Source of the DNA: Candidatus Nomurabacteria bacterium
GTDB lineage: Bacteria; Patescibacteriota; Saccharimonadia; Saccharimonadales; Saccharimonadaceae
Direction: 5' to 3'
Assembly (NCBI GenBank): GCA_031257295.1
Contig: JAIROX010000006.1
Location: 79,392-143,391 of the forward strand
DNA length: 64,000 bases
In this document: positions 7,221 through 16,261 of the stretch, one piece after another
Layout: the number at the start of each line of letters is the position of its first letter
How positions within the stretch are numbered: the first letter of the stretch is position 1
Notes under the pieces: model-generated
Databases searched by the model: none
What the model saw: the letters and a program-made list of their open reading frames with translations, nothing else
What the model was told of the DNA's origin: nothing
Position numbers and translations under genes: made by a program

Positions 7221-9074
7221 ATGGATAAAATGGACGGTAAATCTGACGACATCACAAAAATTAACCTTACCGAGCTGGCGCGGATTTTTCCAGAGGCGGT
7301 GAGTGAGGGGAAGATTAATTGGGACGAGTTGAAGGCGACGCTGGGCGAGGAGGTTGCGAATCCAGACGACCGGTATGGGTTGAATTGGAAAGGTAAGTCA
7401 GATGTGTTTGCGGCGATCCAACAACGGATAAGTAAGACGTTGAAGCCTGATGTTGAAAACTCAAAGGATTTTGACACGACGGGCAATATGTTTATCGAAG
7501 GCGACAATCTCGAAGCCCTGAAAATCCTCCACAAATCCTATTACGGCAAAGTCAAAATGATTTACATCGACCCGCCCTATAACACCGGCAACGATTTTGT
7601 TTACAACGACAAGTTTGCCGAAAACCGTCGCGATTATCTGGCGGAAACGGGCGAGATTGACGACGAAGGTTTCGCTACGCGCACCGACGGCCTGCGCAAA
7701 AACTCCCGCGACAACGGCCATTTTCACAGCAACTGGCTGAATATGATGTATCCGCGGCTCTATCTGGCGCGCAATCTCCTCCGCGCCGACGGCGTGATTT
7801 TCGTCAGCATCGACGACAACGAAGTCGCGAACCTGCGGCTGATTATGGACGAGATCTTCGGGGCGGAGAATTTTGTGGCGCAATTTATTTGGCATTCAAG
7901 CACCGGCGGTGGCATTCGAGCAAAGTTCGCAAACGTATCACACCAGTATATTCTTTGTTATGCAAGAGCAGCAGATGAACTAGATCAGTTTTTCGCGCCC
8001 CTATCCGCACAGGCAATCTCAGCTTATAACAAGAAAGACGAAAAAGGCACATATCGCGAAAAGGATTTTGCGTGGAAGAATTCATCGTGGGGTGCAAACC
8101 AAAAATATCTAATCGAAACGCCCGATGGTGAACGAGTAAAACCGAGAGACGGCTATCTATATAGGTTTATCAGGGAAACGTTCGAGGAAGCATTGGCAGA
8201 TGATATGGTTGTATTCAAGAAGACTGATACCGGCCCTCTAGTTACTGAGAGTGGAGAACAAGCACATTGGAATATCTATATAAAGAAATATCTGGGCGAT
8301 GGCACTGGTGCTCCCACGACAGTTATTCCTCGTGACCTAGTTGGTATAAATAACGAGGGGACAACTGACCTGGGTAATATGCTAGGTGGAAATTATTTTC
8401 AGAGTCCAAAGAACGTACGACTTATAAAATATCTTATATCTATTGGTGATGTTAAGAGCGACGATATCGTGTTAGACTTCTTCGCCGGCTCTGGCACAAC
8501 CGCCCAAGCCGTAATGGAATTGAACGCCGAAGACGGTGGCAATCGCAAATGGATTCTGGTTCAACTACCCGAAGAAACCGACGAAAAAAGCGAGGCACGC
8601 AAGGCCGGCTACGCCACCATCGCCGACATCTCAACCGAACGCATCCGTCGCGCCGGCGCGAAAATCGGCAAGGGCGACACCGGCTTCAAACTTTATAAAG
8701 TTTCCGACAGTAATTTCAAAAAGTGGAACGAAAATGTTGCGGACGCAGATGAGTTGCGCCAGCAAACGTTCGATCGCCTTAATCCGTTGGTTGACGGCGC
8801 AAATGACGGCGATTTGTTGGTCGAACTGTTGTTGAAAAACGGCATTTCGCCGCTAGACATAGTGGAAAACCATGGCGAGTGGCACCTCGTCCCGTCCGCG
8901 AATCTCGCAATCTGCCTCTCGCACCGCATCACAACGGAACTCTTTGGCGAAATTTTAGCTGCCAACCCTACAAAAGTGATCATATTAGACCTTGGCTTCA
9001 ACAACGACAGTCAACTTAAGGCCAATGTCTCGCTCCAGGCCGGCGAAAAAGACGTGGAAGTGGAGGTAGCGTAG
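7221..9074 (+). CDS. mod: Type III restriction-modification methyltransferase (Mod)
   Basis: 617 residues. The catalytic motif DPPYNTGNDF lies near residue 116 and the AdoMet motif FFAGSGTTAQ near residue 419. This is the beta-class order of type III and related adenine-N6 methyltransferases. Residues between about 220 and 410 would hold the target-recognition domain. Its DNA (about 7880-8460) is visibly richer in A+T than the flanks, as if exchanged. Mod gives sequence recognition to the Mod-Res complex and protects host DNA. It opens an operon that continues through three accessory genes to res. Confidence 0.92.
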   Translation: MDKMDGKSDDITKINLTELARIFPEAVSEGKINWDELKATLGEEVANPDDRYGLNWKGKSDVFAAIQQRISKTLKPDVENSKDFDTTGNMFIEGDNLEALKILHKSYYGKVKMIYIDPPYNTGNDFVYNDKFAENRRDYLAETGEIDDEGFATRTDGLRKNSRDNGHFHSNWLNMMYPRLYLARNLLRADGVIFVSIDDNEVANLRLIMDEIFGAENFVAQFIWHSSTGGGIRAKFANVSHQYILCYARAADELDQFFAPLSAQAISAYNKKDEKGTYREKDFAWKNSSWGANQKYLIETPDGERVKPRDGYLYRFIRETFEEALADDMVVFKKTDTGPLVTESGEQAHWNIYIKKYLGDGTGAPTTVIPRDLVGINNEGTTDLGNMLGGNYFQSPKNVRLIKYLISIGDVKSDDIVLDFFAGSGTTAQAVMELNAEDGGNRKWILVQLPEETDEKSEARKAGYATIADISTERIRRAGAKIGKGDTGFKLYKVSDSNFKKWNENVADADELRQQTFDRLNPLVDGANDGDLLVELLLKNGISPLDIVENHGEWHLVPSANLAICLSHRITTELFGEILAANPTKVIILDLGFNNDSQLKANVSLQAGEKDVEVEVA

Positions 9075-9076
9075 AA

Positions 9077-9418
9077 ATGGCACAATCGCGGCCCCAGTTT
9101 CAATACCTATTTGATTCGTCTGGTAACTGGATAGCTTTTCGTATAGGTAGCTTTGTCTACGACAGTAACGCAAACTGGATTGGGTGGACGCCGTGGCTAG
9201 ACGACCTAGACTATATTTCGGATACGAACGGTAATTATCTTGGTCACATATATCCCGGGAATCGTCTTTACCGTAAAGCGTATACATCATATAGGGGTTA
9301 CCCAGGATACCCAGGATACCCAGGTTACCCAGGATACCCAGGATACCCAGGATTTGCGGGATTCTCCATGAGACCACCAAATGCTTATGACGTTGATCTT
9401 CGGGGAGATGAATCATGA
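9077..9418 (+). CDS. 4-fold beta-flower-like protein with Gly-Tyr-Pro repeats
   Basis: 113 residues. Repeated DSSGNWIAF, DSNANWIGW and DTNGNYLGHI units resemble the 4-fold beta-flower domain, a small all-beta fold known from sequence families near restriction and toxin genes. The second half carries six Gly-Tyr-Pro triplets (collagen-like GXY register) encoded by 9-bp DNA repeats. No signal peptide. It sits 2 nt after the mod stop, between mod and res, so it is co-expressed with the R-M enzymes. Function unknown. Confidence 0.65.
   Translation: MAQSRPQFQYLFDSSGNWIAFRIGSFVYDSNANWIGWTPWLDDLDYISDTNGNYLGHIYPGNRLYRKAYTSYRGYPGYPGYPGYPGYPGYPGFAGFSMRPPNAYDVDLRGDES
9296..9349 (+). repeat. Six 9-bp tandem repeats encoding (GYP)6
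   Basis: Units are GGTTACCCA or GGATACCCA, arranged as a 27-bp superunit (one GGTTACCCA then two GGATACCCA) present twice. The period is a multiple of three, so gain or loss of a unit changes protein length without shifting frame. Confidence 0.9.
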
Positions 9419-10128
9419 TCGTCAAGATTGCAGTAGAGGAAGTTGACACTATCGAGAATCAATCGACAGCTAACTCAGCGCTCATATTGGAAAACACCGT
9501 TAAATCGGTAAACGATTTTTACGCGTTGTTTCAAGTTAAGAGTACAGCTGAGGGGAGGAAACAAGATCTGCTTAGAGCCATGTTAGTGTTTGCTTGTTCG
9601 GGCCTCGATGCGGTTATTAAACAGTTAATAAAAGATTCATTGGCTGGCGTGATAGATGCGGATCAGGGGGCGCGACAGGAAATGGTAAAATATGTGAGCA
9701 GGTCGGTCTTGCAAAAAGGAATCGGCAATGAACCAGAGCAAAACATACGGCAGATAAATACCGATAGACTGGCTGATTTGTTAATCTCGGACAACCCAAA
9801 AAGAGATATCGTCAGTATGCATGTAAGAAATTTATGCAGTGATAGTCTTCAGTCCAAAGATCAGATACTAAAAATAGCGTCATCGTTCGCTATTACAAGT
9901 GATGCGATTATGGGTGACCCAGACACCATAAGAACTGCTTTTATGGTACGCAACCAAATAATACACGAAATGGACGTCGACTTGTCTGATGACAGAAATA
10001 GGCGCGAGAGGACAGAGGACGTTATTAAAAAGTATTGCGAAGAAATACTGCTTGTGGGCAAAAAATTCATTGCGGTTGTGAGCGGAAAATTAGACAGAGC
10101 AGAGAAAGAAGCGGGCGATGAACGGTGA
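9415..10128 (+). CDS. HEPN-like protein in the R-M operon
   Basis: 237 residues, mostly helical, with no membrane segment. The segment RNQIIHEMD near residue 178 is an RX4H motif, the catalytic signature of HEPN ribonucleases. FACSGLDAVIKQLIKDSL in the first third resembles the RiboL-PSP-HEPN group. HEPN RNases act as toxins or abortive-infection effectors. Its start overlaps the previous stop (ATGA), and it overlaps the next gene by 11 bp. Being sandwiched between mod and res suggests a defence effector guarded by the R-M system. RNase activity is inference. Confidence 0.6.
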   Translation: MIVKIAVEEVDTIENQSTANSALILENTVKSVNDFYALFQVKSTAEGRKQDLLRAMLVFACSGLDAVIKQLIKDSLAGVIDADQGARQEMVKYVSRSVLQKGIGNEPEQNIRQINTDRLADLLISDNPKRDIVSMHVRNLCSDSLQSKDQILKIASSFAITSDAIMGDPDTIRTAFMVRNQIIHEMDVDLSDDRNRRERTEDVIKKYCEEILLVGKKFIAVVSGKLDRAEKEAGDER

Positions 10129-10819
10129 CGTAACTGCAATTGACTTGGCGACGGTGATTAGCGCAGTGGCAACTGCGGTTGCGGCGGTAATGGCAGTTAT
10201 TGCCGCGATACAATCACATAAGGCGGCAAAGGAGTCGCGTGAGACCAATGAGCAGCTTATTCGTCCACATATTTCGGTTTACATCCAACAGAGTCAAACC
10301 GCGCCAATGAGTTTTGTGGATATTGTGGTAAAAAATGACGGCGGAGGCGTCGCAAGAAGCATCAAGTTCGACGTGCTTGACGATGGGCTAGAATTAACTT
10401 TTCAATATAATGGCAAAACAAAGATATCCGATTTAAATTTCATAAGAGATGGCATAGAACTACTGTCGCAAGGAGAAAAAAGGACATACCTGCTGATGCA
10501 GATAAGCAACTCTGAACATTATAACGAGTTGTTTAAGAAAAATGTAGTTATAAATGTGAGTTATACAAATGGTCGAGGTAAAAAGCAATATCACGATAGT
10601 TTTAGATTGGACTTCAATAGTTTGCCTGAAATTGAGCTTGCTGACGAAAATACAAAAGCTCCAAAGAATATAGTTAAAGAATTAAAGAATATTAATAAGC
10701 ATTTCGATCATATGCAAAGAGTTTTGCGGTATTCTACAGCCGGCATTGCCTACCAAGAGGCGATAGATGAGTCTATGGAGCAATTTAAAGAAAATAAAAA
10801 GCAAGAAGCAGCTAAATGA
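10118..10819 (+). CDS. N-terminally membrane-anchored protein in the R-M operon
   Basis: 233 residues. One hydrophobic helix spans about residues 8-32 (VISAVATAVAAVMAVIAAI), followed by RPHISVYIQ and IVVKNDGGGVARSI, a beta-sandwich-like start seen in many uncharacterised bacterial proteins. The end is charged and helical. No catalytic motif is seen. It starts inside the HEPN-like gene and its stop overlaps the res start as ATGA, so the two accessory genes are coupled. It could anchor or restrain the HEPN protein at the membrane; that is speculation from gene order. Confidence 0.55.
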   Translation: MNGDVTAIDLATVISAVATAVAAVMAVIAAIQSHKAAKESRETNEQLIRPHISVYIQQSQTAPMSFVDIVVKNDGGGVARSIKFDVLDDGLELTFQYNGKTKISDLNFIRDGIELLSQGEKRTYLLMQISNSEHYNELFKKNVVINVSYTNGRGKKQYHDSFRLDFNSLPEIELADENTKAPKNIVKELKNINKHFDHMQRVLRYSTAGIAYQEAIDESMEQFKENKKQEAAK

Positions 10820-13599
10820 AACTTCAATTTGAAACCAACTTAGATTATCAACTCGAAGCGATTCGGGCGGCTGTTGATATTTTTGAGGGACAGTCGTATA
10901 TGGACGGTGCGCAAGTGGAATTGAATACAGGTGAGCGGCAGGTGACGATTGAGCAGGCGAGCGCGGTTAAGAATGTTTTGAACGTTGATAATGGGCAGAT
11001 TGCGGAAAATGTGAGAAAAATCCAAGAACGGAATAGCATACTGGATTCGCCGATCAAGTCGGCGAATGACGCGAGGGCTGCTAGCTGGGGCAAGTTCGGC
11101 AGACCCTGGAGCAGTGTCGGGCAAGCCAATATAAAACGATCAAACAAGCCGCTTGATGGAATGAATTTCACCATCGAAATGGAAACTGGCACCGGCAAAA
11201 CATATGTTTACCTGCGTACGATTCGCGAACTACGCAAAAAATACGGCTGGCGCAAATTCATCATTGTGGTGCCGAGCGTGGCGATTAAAGAGGGCGTGCT
11301 AAAAAATCTGGAAGTGACGAAAGAACATTTTGCGAGCCTATACGACCGGCAAGAGATGGATTATTATGTCTGGGACGCGAAAAAGCGCGGGCAGGCGCGG
11401 CAGTTCGCGACTAGCGACGCGCTGCAGATTATGGTGATTACGATTGATTCTTTTGCCAAGGCAGAGAACATTATGAACAAAGCGAGTGATTATGGCACGC
11501 CGCTACACTTCATCCAGGCGACCAACCCGATTGTGATAATCGACGAGCCGCAAAATATGGAAACGGACAAGCGGCGGGCGGCGATTGAGTCGCTAAATCC
11601 GCTTTGCACCTTGCGCTATTCAGCGACGCACAAAAATCTGTACAACTTGATGTATAGCCTAAATCCAGTGGACGCATACGACAAGGGCCTGGTGAAGAAA
11701 ATCGAGGTCGATAGCGTGGTAGCGGAGGAGGCATATAACAACGCCTATGTGAACTTTATAAAGTTTGGCTGGAAAAATAAGTCAACGCCGGTGGCGGAGG
11801 TGGAAATTGACGCGGATGACAAAGTGGGGTTGCAACGACGCGTACTGAAACTGGAATCGGGGAACGATTTGTTCGAATTGTCGGGGCGACGCGCGGTGTA
11901 TGACGGATATGTGCTTGACCGCGTGAATGTTAGCGACGGCTATATTGAATTTAGTAATGGCAAAACTTTTTACATTGGTCAGCGCGACGAAAGTTTGCGT
12001 GATGATATTTTGCGCTACCAAATCGAGCGGACGGTCGAGAATCATTTTGAGAAAGAATTGAAGTTAGCTGGGCAGGGAATAAAAGTTTTGAGTTTGTTTT
12101 TCATTGACCGTGTGGCTAATTATCGGGAATATACTGATGGTGGATTTAAGAAAGGCAAGTTTGCGGTGTGGTTTGAGGAAGCGTTTGCGAAGATGCGCGC
12201 CAAGCCGCGATTTGCGGAAGTTCTGAAAGATTTTAGCGCAGAAGAAGTCCACAATGGCTACTTTGCGGCCGACAAAAAAGGCGTTTGGAAAGATTCGCGC
12301 GACGGCGAGGACGGTGGTAAGACCAAAGACGATGACGGCGCGTACGAACTAATCATGAAGGATAAAGAACGACTATTGGATGTGAAAGAGCCACTGCGGT
12401 TTATATTTTCCCATTCGGCATTGCGCGAGGGCTGGGATAATCCAAACGTGTTTAATATTTGCACGCTGAACGAGACGAGCAGCGAGATGAAAAAACGGCA
12501 GGAGATTGGGCGCGGTTTACGCTTACCCGTCAACGCCGATGGCGAGCGGGTGCGTGACGAAAATGTGAATATCTTAACGGTCGTGGCGAACGAAAGTTAC
12601 GAAGATTTTAGCCGCAAATTACAGACTGAAATCGAGACGGAAACCGGTGTGGAATTTGGTGGGCGGATTAAGAAAAAGGCGGATAGAAAACGCGTGCGCT
12701 TGACTAAAAAGTTGGAGCTGGACGAGAGTTTTCGCGAGCTATGGGACAGGATTAAATACAAAACGCGCTATCACGTGGAGTTTGCGGACGCGGATTTGGT
12801 GAGCGAAACAGTGAAAATGCTAAGCGAAGTGATAATCACAAAGCCGCGAATTACCAGCACTACAACCCGGATTACTGAAATGAGTGGTGGCATGACAAGT
12901 GAAGTGCGGAATCAAGATCGTTATAAAGATGGCCAAGAAATACCTGCCATCATACCGGATCTTCTGAGCAAAATTGCCGAACGAACAAAGGCAACGCGCA
13001 AAGTTATCTTTGAGATTTTGGACAGATCAGAACTGTTCGATAAGATCCTACAAAATCCACAACAAGTGATCGACGAAGTGAGCGAGAAAATAGGGCAAGC
13101 GATGCAGCGGCTGATGATAGACAATATCAAGTATGAGAAAACTGGCGAAGCGTGGGACATGCGGCTGTTTGAGAATAAAGAGTTAGACGCGTATATTTAT
13201 GATGCGGCGGCGAAATCTGGTGCAGTCGAAGTGGGCGAAGGCGCAAAAACAGTCTATGATTTCGTGGATGTGGACTCTGAAGTGGAGCACGATTACTTAC
13301 GGGCACTGGAAGCGAACGAGCGTATAAAGTTCTATGTAAAGTCGCCTGGTTGGTTCAAAATTGACACACCGCTGGGCAAATATAATCCAGATTGGGCGGT
13401 AGTGTTTGACGGTGACGAAAGAGTATATTTTGTAGCAGAAACAAAAGGCACTGAGAATATTGAAGAGCTGCGACCTGACGAGCAGGGCAAAATCAGAGCC
13501 GGCCGCAAGCATTTTTCCGAACTTGACGTGCCATATATCGCGCCCACGATTTCGCTAAATGGTACATTGAAAAAAATAAACGAGAGGAGCCTATCATGA
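10816..13599 (+). CDS. res: Type III restriction enzyme helicase-nuclease subunit (Res)
   Basis: 927 residues. Walker A METGTGKT near residue 121, a DEAD-box variant IIDEPQ near 241, and helicase motif VI QEIGRGLRLPV near 560 define a superfamily 2 translocase. The C-terminus has YNPDWAVV followed by VAETKG (about 855-875), a PD-(D/E)xK nuclease. With Mod it forms a type III enzyme that cuts after ATP-dependent communication between two head-to-head sites. Its start overlaps the upstream gene (ATGA) and its stop overlaps the downstream HTH gene (ATGA). All core motifs are intact, so it should be active. Confidence 0.92.
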   Translation: MKLQFETNLDYQLEAIRAAVDIFEGQSYMDGAQVELNTGERQVTIEQASAVKNVLNVDNGQIAENVRKIQERNSILDSPIKSANDARAASWGKFGRPWSSVGQANIKRSNKPLDGMNFTIEMETGTGKTYVYLRTIRELRKKYGWRKFIIVVPSVAIKEGVLKNLEVTKEHFASLYDRQEMDYYVWDAKKRGQARQFATSDALQIMVITIDSFAKAENIMNKASDYGTPLHFIQATNPIVIIDEPQNMETDKRRAAIESLNPLCTLRYSATHKNLYNLMYSLNPVDAYDKGLVKKIEVDSVVAEEAYNNAYVNFIKFGWKNKSTPVAEVEIDADDKVGLQRRVLKLESGNDLFELSGRRAVYDGYVLDRVNVSDGYIEFSNGKTFYIGQRDESLRDDILRYQIERTVENHFEKELKLAGQGIKVLSLFFIDRVANYREYTDGGFKKGKFAVWFEEAFAKMRAKPRFAEVLKDFSAEEVHNGYFAADKKGVWKDSRDGEDGGKTKDDDGAYELIMKDKERLLDVKEPLRFIFSHSALREGWDNPNVFNICTLNETSSEMKKRQEIGRGLRLPVNADGERVRDENVNILTVVANESYEDFSRKLQTEIETETGVEFGGRIKKKADRKRVRLTKKLELDESFRELWDRIKYKTRYHVEFADADLVSETVKMLSEVIITKPRITSTTTRITEMSGGMTSEVRNQDRYKDGQEIPAIIPDLLSKIAERTKATRKVIFEILDRSELFDKILQNPQQVIDEVSEKIGQAMQRLMIDNIKYEKTGEAWDMRLFENKELDAYIYDAAAKSGAVEVGEGAKTVYDFVDVDSEVEHDYLRALEANERIKFYVKSPGWFKIDTPLGKYNPDWAVVFDGDERVYFVAETKGTENIEELRPDEQGKIRAGRKHFSELDVPYIAPTISLNGTLKKINERSLS

Positions 13600-13880
13600 C
13601 CACCAAACAAAAACTACAACAAATCATGGAGATATCTGGCTGGAGTAAGGAGCGCCTAAGCGACCTGCTCGACGTGAGCTATCCAGCCTTCATAAAATGG
13701 CTTAGCGGTGAAAGCGAACCAGCCGAAGATCACGCCAAGCTGATAGACAAGCTCTACATATTAGTCACCGAGAGCTTCGAGGAAGCCAAGCGCGAGTACT
13801 TCGAAAGTCTAGAAAAGCGCTTGCTACGCCGCCAAGTCCGCCAGCTCGACAAAAACAACCCCAAGAAAAAGTACCTATGA
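13596..13880 (+). CDS. XRE-like helix-turn-helix protein
   Basis: 94 residues. The first half (QQIMEISGWSKERLSDLLDVSYPAFIKWLSG) is a Cro/XRE-type helix-turn-helix. The second half is a charged helix (REYFESLEKRLLRRQ) that could mediate dimerisation. It is joined to res and to the CorA-like gene by ATGA overlaps on both sides, so all three are translated as a chain. It could regulate the R-M operon as a C-protein-like factor, or it could be an older partner of the transporter gene. Confidence 0.7.
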   Translation: MTTKQKLQQIMEISGWSKERLSDLLDVSYPAFIKWLSGESEPAEDHAKLIDKLYILVTESFEEAKREYFESLEKRLLRRQVRQLDKNNPKKKYL

Positions 13881-14791
13881 TATCCTATCTCCGCTCAACC
13901 CTGCAAAAACCAAACATCACCGAACAGGACAAGCTACAGCCGGGCACGTGGGTTAGGGTAGAGAAGCCAACCGACAAAGACATAGGCACAGTTATCGACC
14001 TCGGCTTAGACACCGACATTGTTAATGACACACTTGACCCCTACGAAGTGCCACGCATTGACCACGACGGCGACTGGGCCTGCCTAATAGCCCGTCTGCC
14101 CGACACTGAAGACGAGTTCGGCTTCACCACGCCCATCCTGTTCGCCATCGGCAAGTCATGCATCGTGACAGTAAGCCAAGACCCGCTCGGCAAGCTCTGG
14201 AAGCCATTCATTGAGCAAACCACCGTGCCAACTACTCAGAAAACCAAGCTTTTTATGGCCATGATTGGCGCTATCAACACTCAATACGAGCGACATGTGG
14301 CAACTATCAACCGGCGAGTTCGCGCCATCACGCGTGACGTGCAGAACATGCACGCCAAAGATATCGCGGTTTTTACCGAAAACGAACGCCGGCTCAATGA
14401 CTACCTCGACGCTCTAGTGCCGCTCAATATGGCACTCGAAAAACTGCTGGGTAGCAAGCTAGTTAAATTATTCGAAGACGACAAAGATATGGTTGAAGAC
14501 CTATCGATCGACTTTGAACAGCTGATCGTACGCTGCAAAAGTCAACTGCGCACCATCACCAACCTGCGCGACTCCTACCGCGCCGTCATGGACACTCGAC
14601 TTAACGAAACTTTGCGTATTCTCACCGTTATAACGGTAGTCTTGACCATCCCAACTATGGTGGCCGGCGTGTACGGCATGAATGTTGACCTGCCGGGCGA
14701 CATCAACGCGCCAGGCACTTTTTGGGTAATCTTAGGGCTTAGTGCGCTAGCTTCAGTTGTGCTGGGCATTTACTTTCTACGCAAGCGCTAA
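13877..14791 (+). CDS. corA: CorA-family divalent cation transporter
   Basis: 304 residues. A soluble alpha/beta N-terminal region and long helices are followed by two C-terminal membrane segments, the first ending in the family signature YGMNV (GMN motif) near residue 265. CorA proteins form pentameric Mg2+/Co2+ channels in the inner membrane. The start is the ATGA overlap with the HTH gene; no other start is better. It has no promoter of its own visible, so it appears to depend on the R-M operon transcript, which is unusual for a housekeeping channel. Confidence 0.85.
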   Translation: MISYLRSTLQKPNITEQDKLQPGTWVRVEKPTDKDIGTVIDLGLDTDIVNDTLDPYEVPRIDHDGDWACLIARLPDTEDEFGFTTPILFAIGKSCIVTVSQDPLGKLWKPFIEQTTVPTTQKTKLFMAMIGAINTQYERHVATINRRVRAITRDVQNMHAKDIAVFTENERRLNDYLDALVPLNMALEKLLGSKLVKLFEDDKDMVEDLSIDFEQLIVRCKSQLRTITNLRDSYRAVMDTRLNETLRILTVITVVLTIPTMVAGVYGMNVDLPGDINAPGTFWVILGLSALASVVLGIYFLRKR

Positions 14792-14845
14792 GCCGCGCGC
14801 GGCTATATAACCAAAACATCAAGGTAACAGAGGTAAAAGGCTTCA

Positions 14846-14860
14846 AAAAGTGTACAAAAT
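14846..14860 (+). repeat. 15-mer AAAAGTGTACAAAAT, copy 1
   Basis: An identical 15-mer occurs at 18775-18789. Both copies are intergenic, next to a tRNA-Leu gene here and before gltX there. A near-identical inverted copy lies inside murG around 43610-43625. The purpose is unknown. Confidence 0.5.
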
Positions 14861-14886
14861 ACACCCCAGCGTATTAAAAAACTAAG

Positions 14887-14973
14887 TGGTACCGATGGCC
14901 GGACTTGAACCGGCACGAGCTATTGCTCACCAGATTTTGAGTCTAGCGTGTCTACCAATTCCACCACATCGGC
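14887..14973 (-). tRNA. tRNA-Leu (CAA)
   Basis: 87 nt with acceptor stem GCCGATG/CATCGGT, discriminator A and an encoded CCA. The D-arm has GGAATTGGTAGACACG, the anticodon loop is CTCAAAA (anticodon CAA), a type II long variable arm follows (GGTGAGCAATAGCTC), and the T-loop is TTCAAGT. It stands alone between the corA-like and sortase genes on the opposite strand. Confidence 0.95.
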
Positions 14974-15037
14974 ACTACTTAACTTTTTAAACTAGGCTTG
15001 GTAAAAACCTCCTGAATATTGTATCATGTACATAGGT

Positions 15038-16261
15038 ATGAAACCAGATGATTTCACGTCTTCGGGTGGGACAGCCATGACAGATGAACAACGGCGCGCA
15101 GCAGCGGCAATTGCAAGGCAAAAAGTCTTAGCAGCTTTTCAGCAACGCCCCGAAAATTATGTAGATCTTGAAACGCCAGAGGCCAAACAAGAAGTAACTG
15201 AAGATCTTAAGGTAGAAAAAGCCCATGGCCACCATCACGAACCGCCCAAACAAGTGTTGCACCAAACTTTAGCCGATGACCAGGCCAAGCCAAAGGTTAG
15301 CGAGCACCAGTGGCGGCAGTATCATAGCGCCTGGCAAAAATATTACCAACAGTATTATGAAGATTATTACACCGGCGCCGTGCGCAAAGCTGCGGCGCAC
15401 CATGCTAAGCAGGCACCTTCGCAAAAGGTAGTGGCCCCGAAAGTCGAAGAAGAGGAGAAGCAAAAAGAGCAAACCTTCAACACCCTGCGCGATCGTATCC
15501 GAGCGCGCGCCTCAGACCACGCCCAGAAAATCCGCAAAAGCCGCCATTTTGTACCCATTATTGCCGGCCTAGCCGTAATTTTGGTGTTCATTTTCTTGCA
15601 ATACAATCGCTGGTTTGTAGCCACGGTTAGCGCCTATATCATGCCAACAAAGGTGGATTCTAACATAACCGAAATTGACCCAACTTTTAGCGCCAGCGTC
15701 AGTGCTGAGCCAAAACTGATCATACCGAAGATCAACGTCGAGGTGCCCATTGTGTTTGGTATCGGCAATGACTATGCCGCGCAGCAAGCAGGTATGAGCC
15801 GCGGCGTGACACATTTTGCTATCCCAGGTGCCAGCAGCGTGCCGGGGCAGGTGGGGAACACTGCGCTAAGCGGCCACTCTAGCAACGACGTGTTTGATGG
15901 TGGCAACTTTAAGTTCATTTTCGCTCAGCTCGACCGGCTCGATAACGGCGACACAATTTATGTAAACTACAATGGCACACGCTACACTTATGCTGTTACA
16001 AAAAAAGAAGTAGTTGAGCCAACCGACATCGGCAAACTGGTTTACGAGACCAATAAACCCATGCTAACGCTAATTACCTGCACACCGCTTGGCACTGCTC
16101 GCTATCGCTTACTGGTGACAGCCGAACAGATCAGCCCCAGCCCAGAGCAGGCTAAACCAGCCAACAAAAAGGAAGACAAAAAAGCCGCCGAGATGCCCAG
16201 CAACTCACCAACCTTCATCCAGAGAGTTTTCAACCTGTTCACAGGCAAAGGCTGGAGTTAG
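15038..16261 (+). CDS. Sortase with long cytoplasmic N-terminal region
   Basis: About 407 residues from ATG 15038 (an in-frame ATG at 15026 is also possible; a TATCAT at 15022-15027 favours the later one). The first 170 residues are charged, with Ala, Gln and Lys-rich stretches. One membrane helix follows (FVPIIAGLAVILVFIFLQY). The sortase domain has ALSGHSSND (catalytic His near 278) and TLITCTPLGTARYRL (Cys near 346, Arg near 352). It would attach or cross-link secreted proteins at the cell surface. The tail carries a Pro/Lys-rich linker and a hydrophobic patch. Its stop overlaps that of the converging PEGA gene. Confidence 0.9.
   Translation: MKPDDFTSSGGTAMTDEQRRAAAAIARQKVLAAFQQRPENYVDLETPEAKQEVTEDLKVEKAHGHHHEPPKQVLHQTLADDQAKPKVSEHQWRQYHSAWQKYYQQYYEDYYTGAVRKAAAHHAKQAPSQKVVAPKVEEEEKQKEQTFNTLRDRIRARASDHAQKIRKSRHFVPIIAGLAVILVFIFLQYNRWFVATVSAYIMPTKVDSNITEIDPTFSASVSAEPKLIIPKINVEVPIVFGIGNDYAAQQAGMSRGVTHFAIPGASSVPGQVGNTALSGHSSNDVFDGGNFKFIFAQLDRLDNGDTIYVNYNGTRYTYAVTKKEVVEPTDIGKLVYETNKPMLTLITCTPLGTARYRLLVTAEQISPSPEQAKPANKKEDKKAAEMPSNSPTFIQRVFNLFTGKGWS

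Noticed and set aside
9296-9349. CRISPR-like short repeats
   Set aside because: Repeats are 9 bp, directly adjacent and in frame with a coding gene; there are no spacers and no cas genes in the window.
8985-9449. 154-residue minus-strand frame with GILGILGN repeats
   Set aside because: It is the reverse image of the GYP repeat region and the end of mod; no ribosome site and no independent support.
14791-14815. Terminator from the AGCCGCGCGCGGCT palindrome after the corA-like gene
   Set aside because: The palindrome has no loop and no T-run; it may form weak structure but does not look like a terminator.
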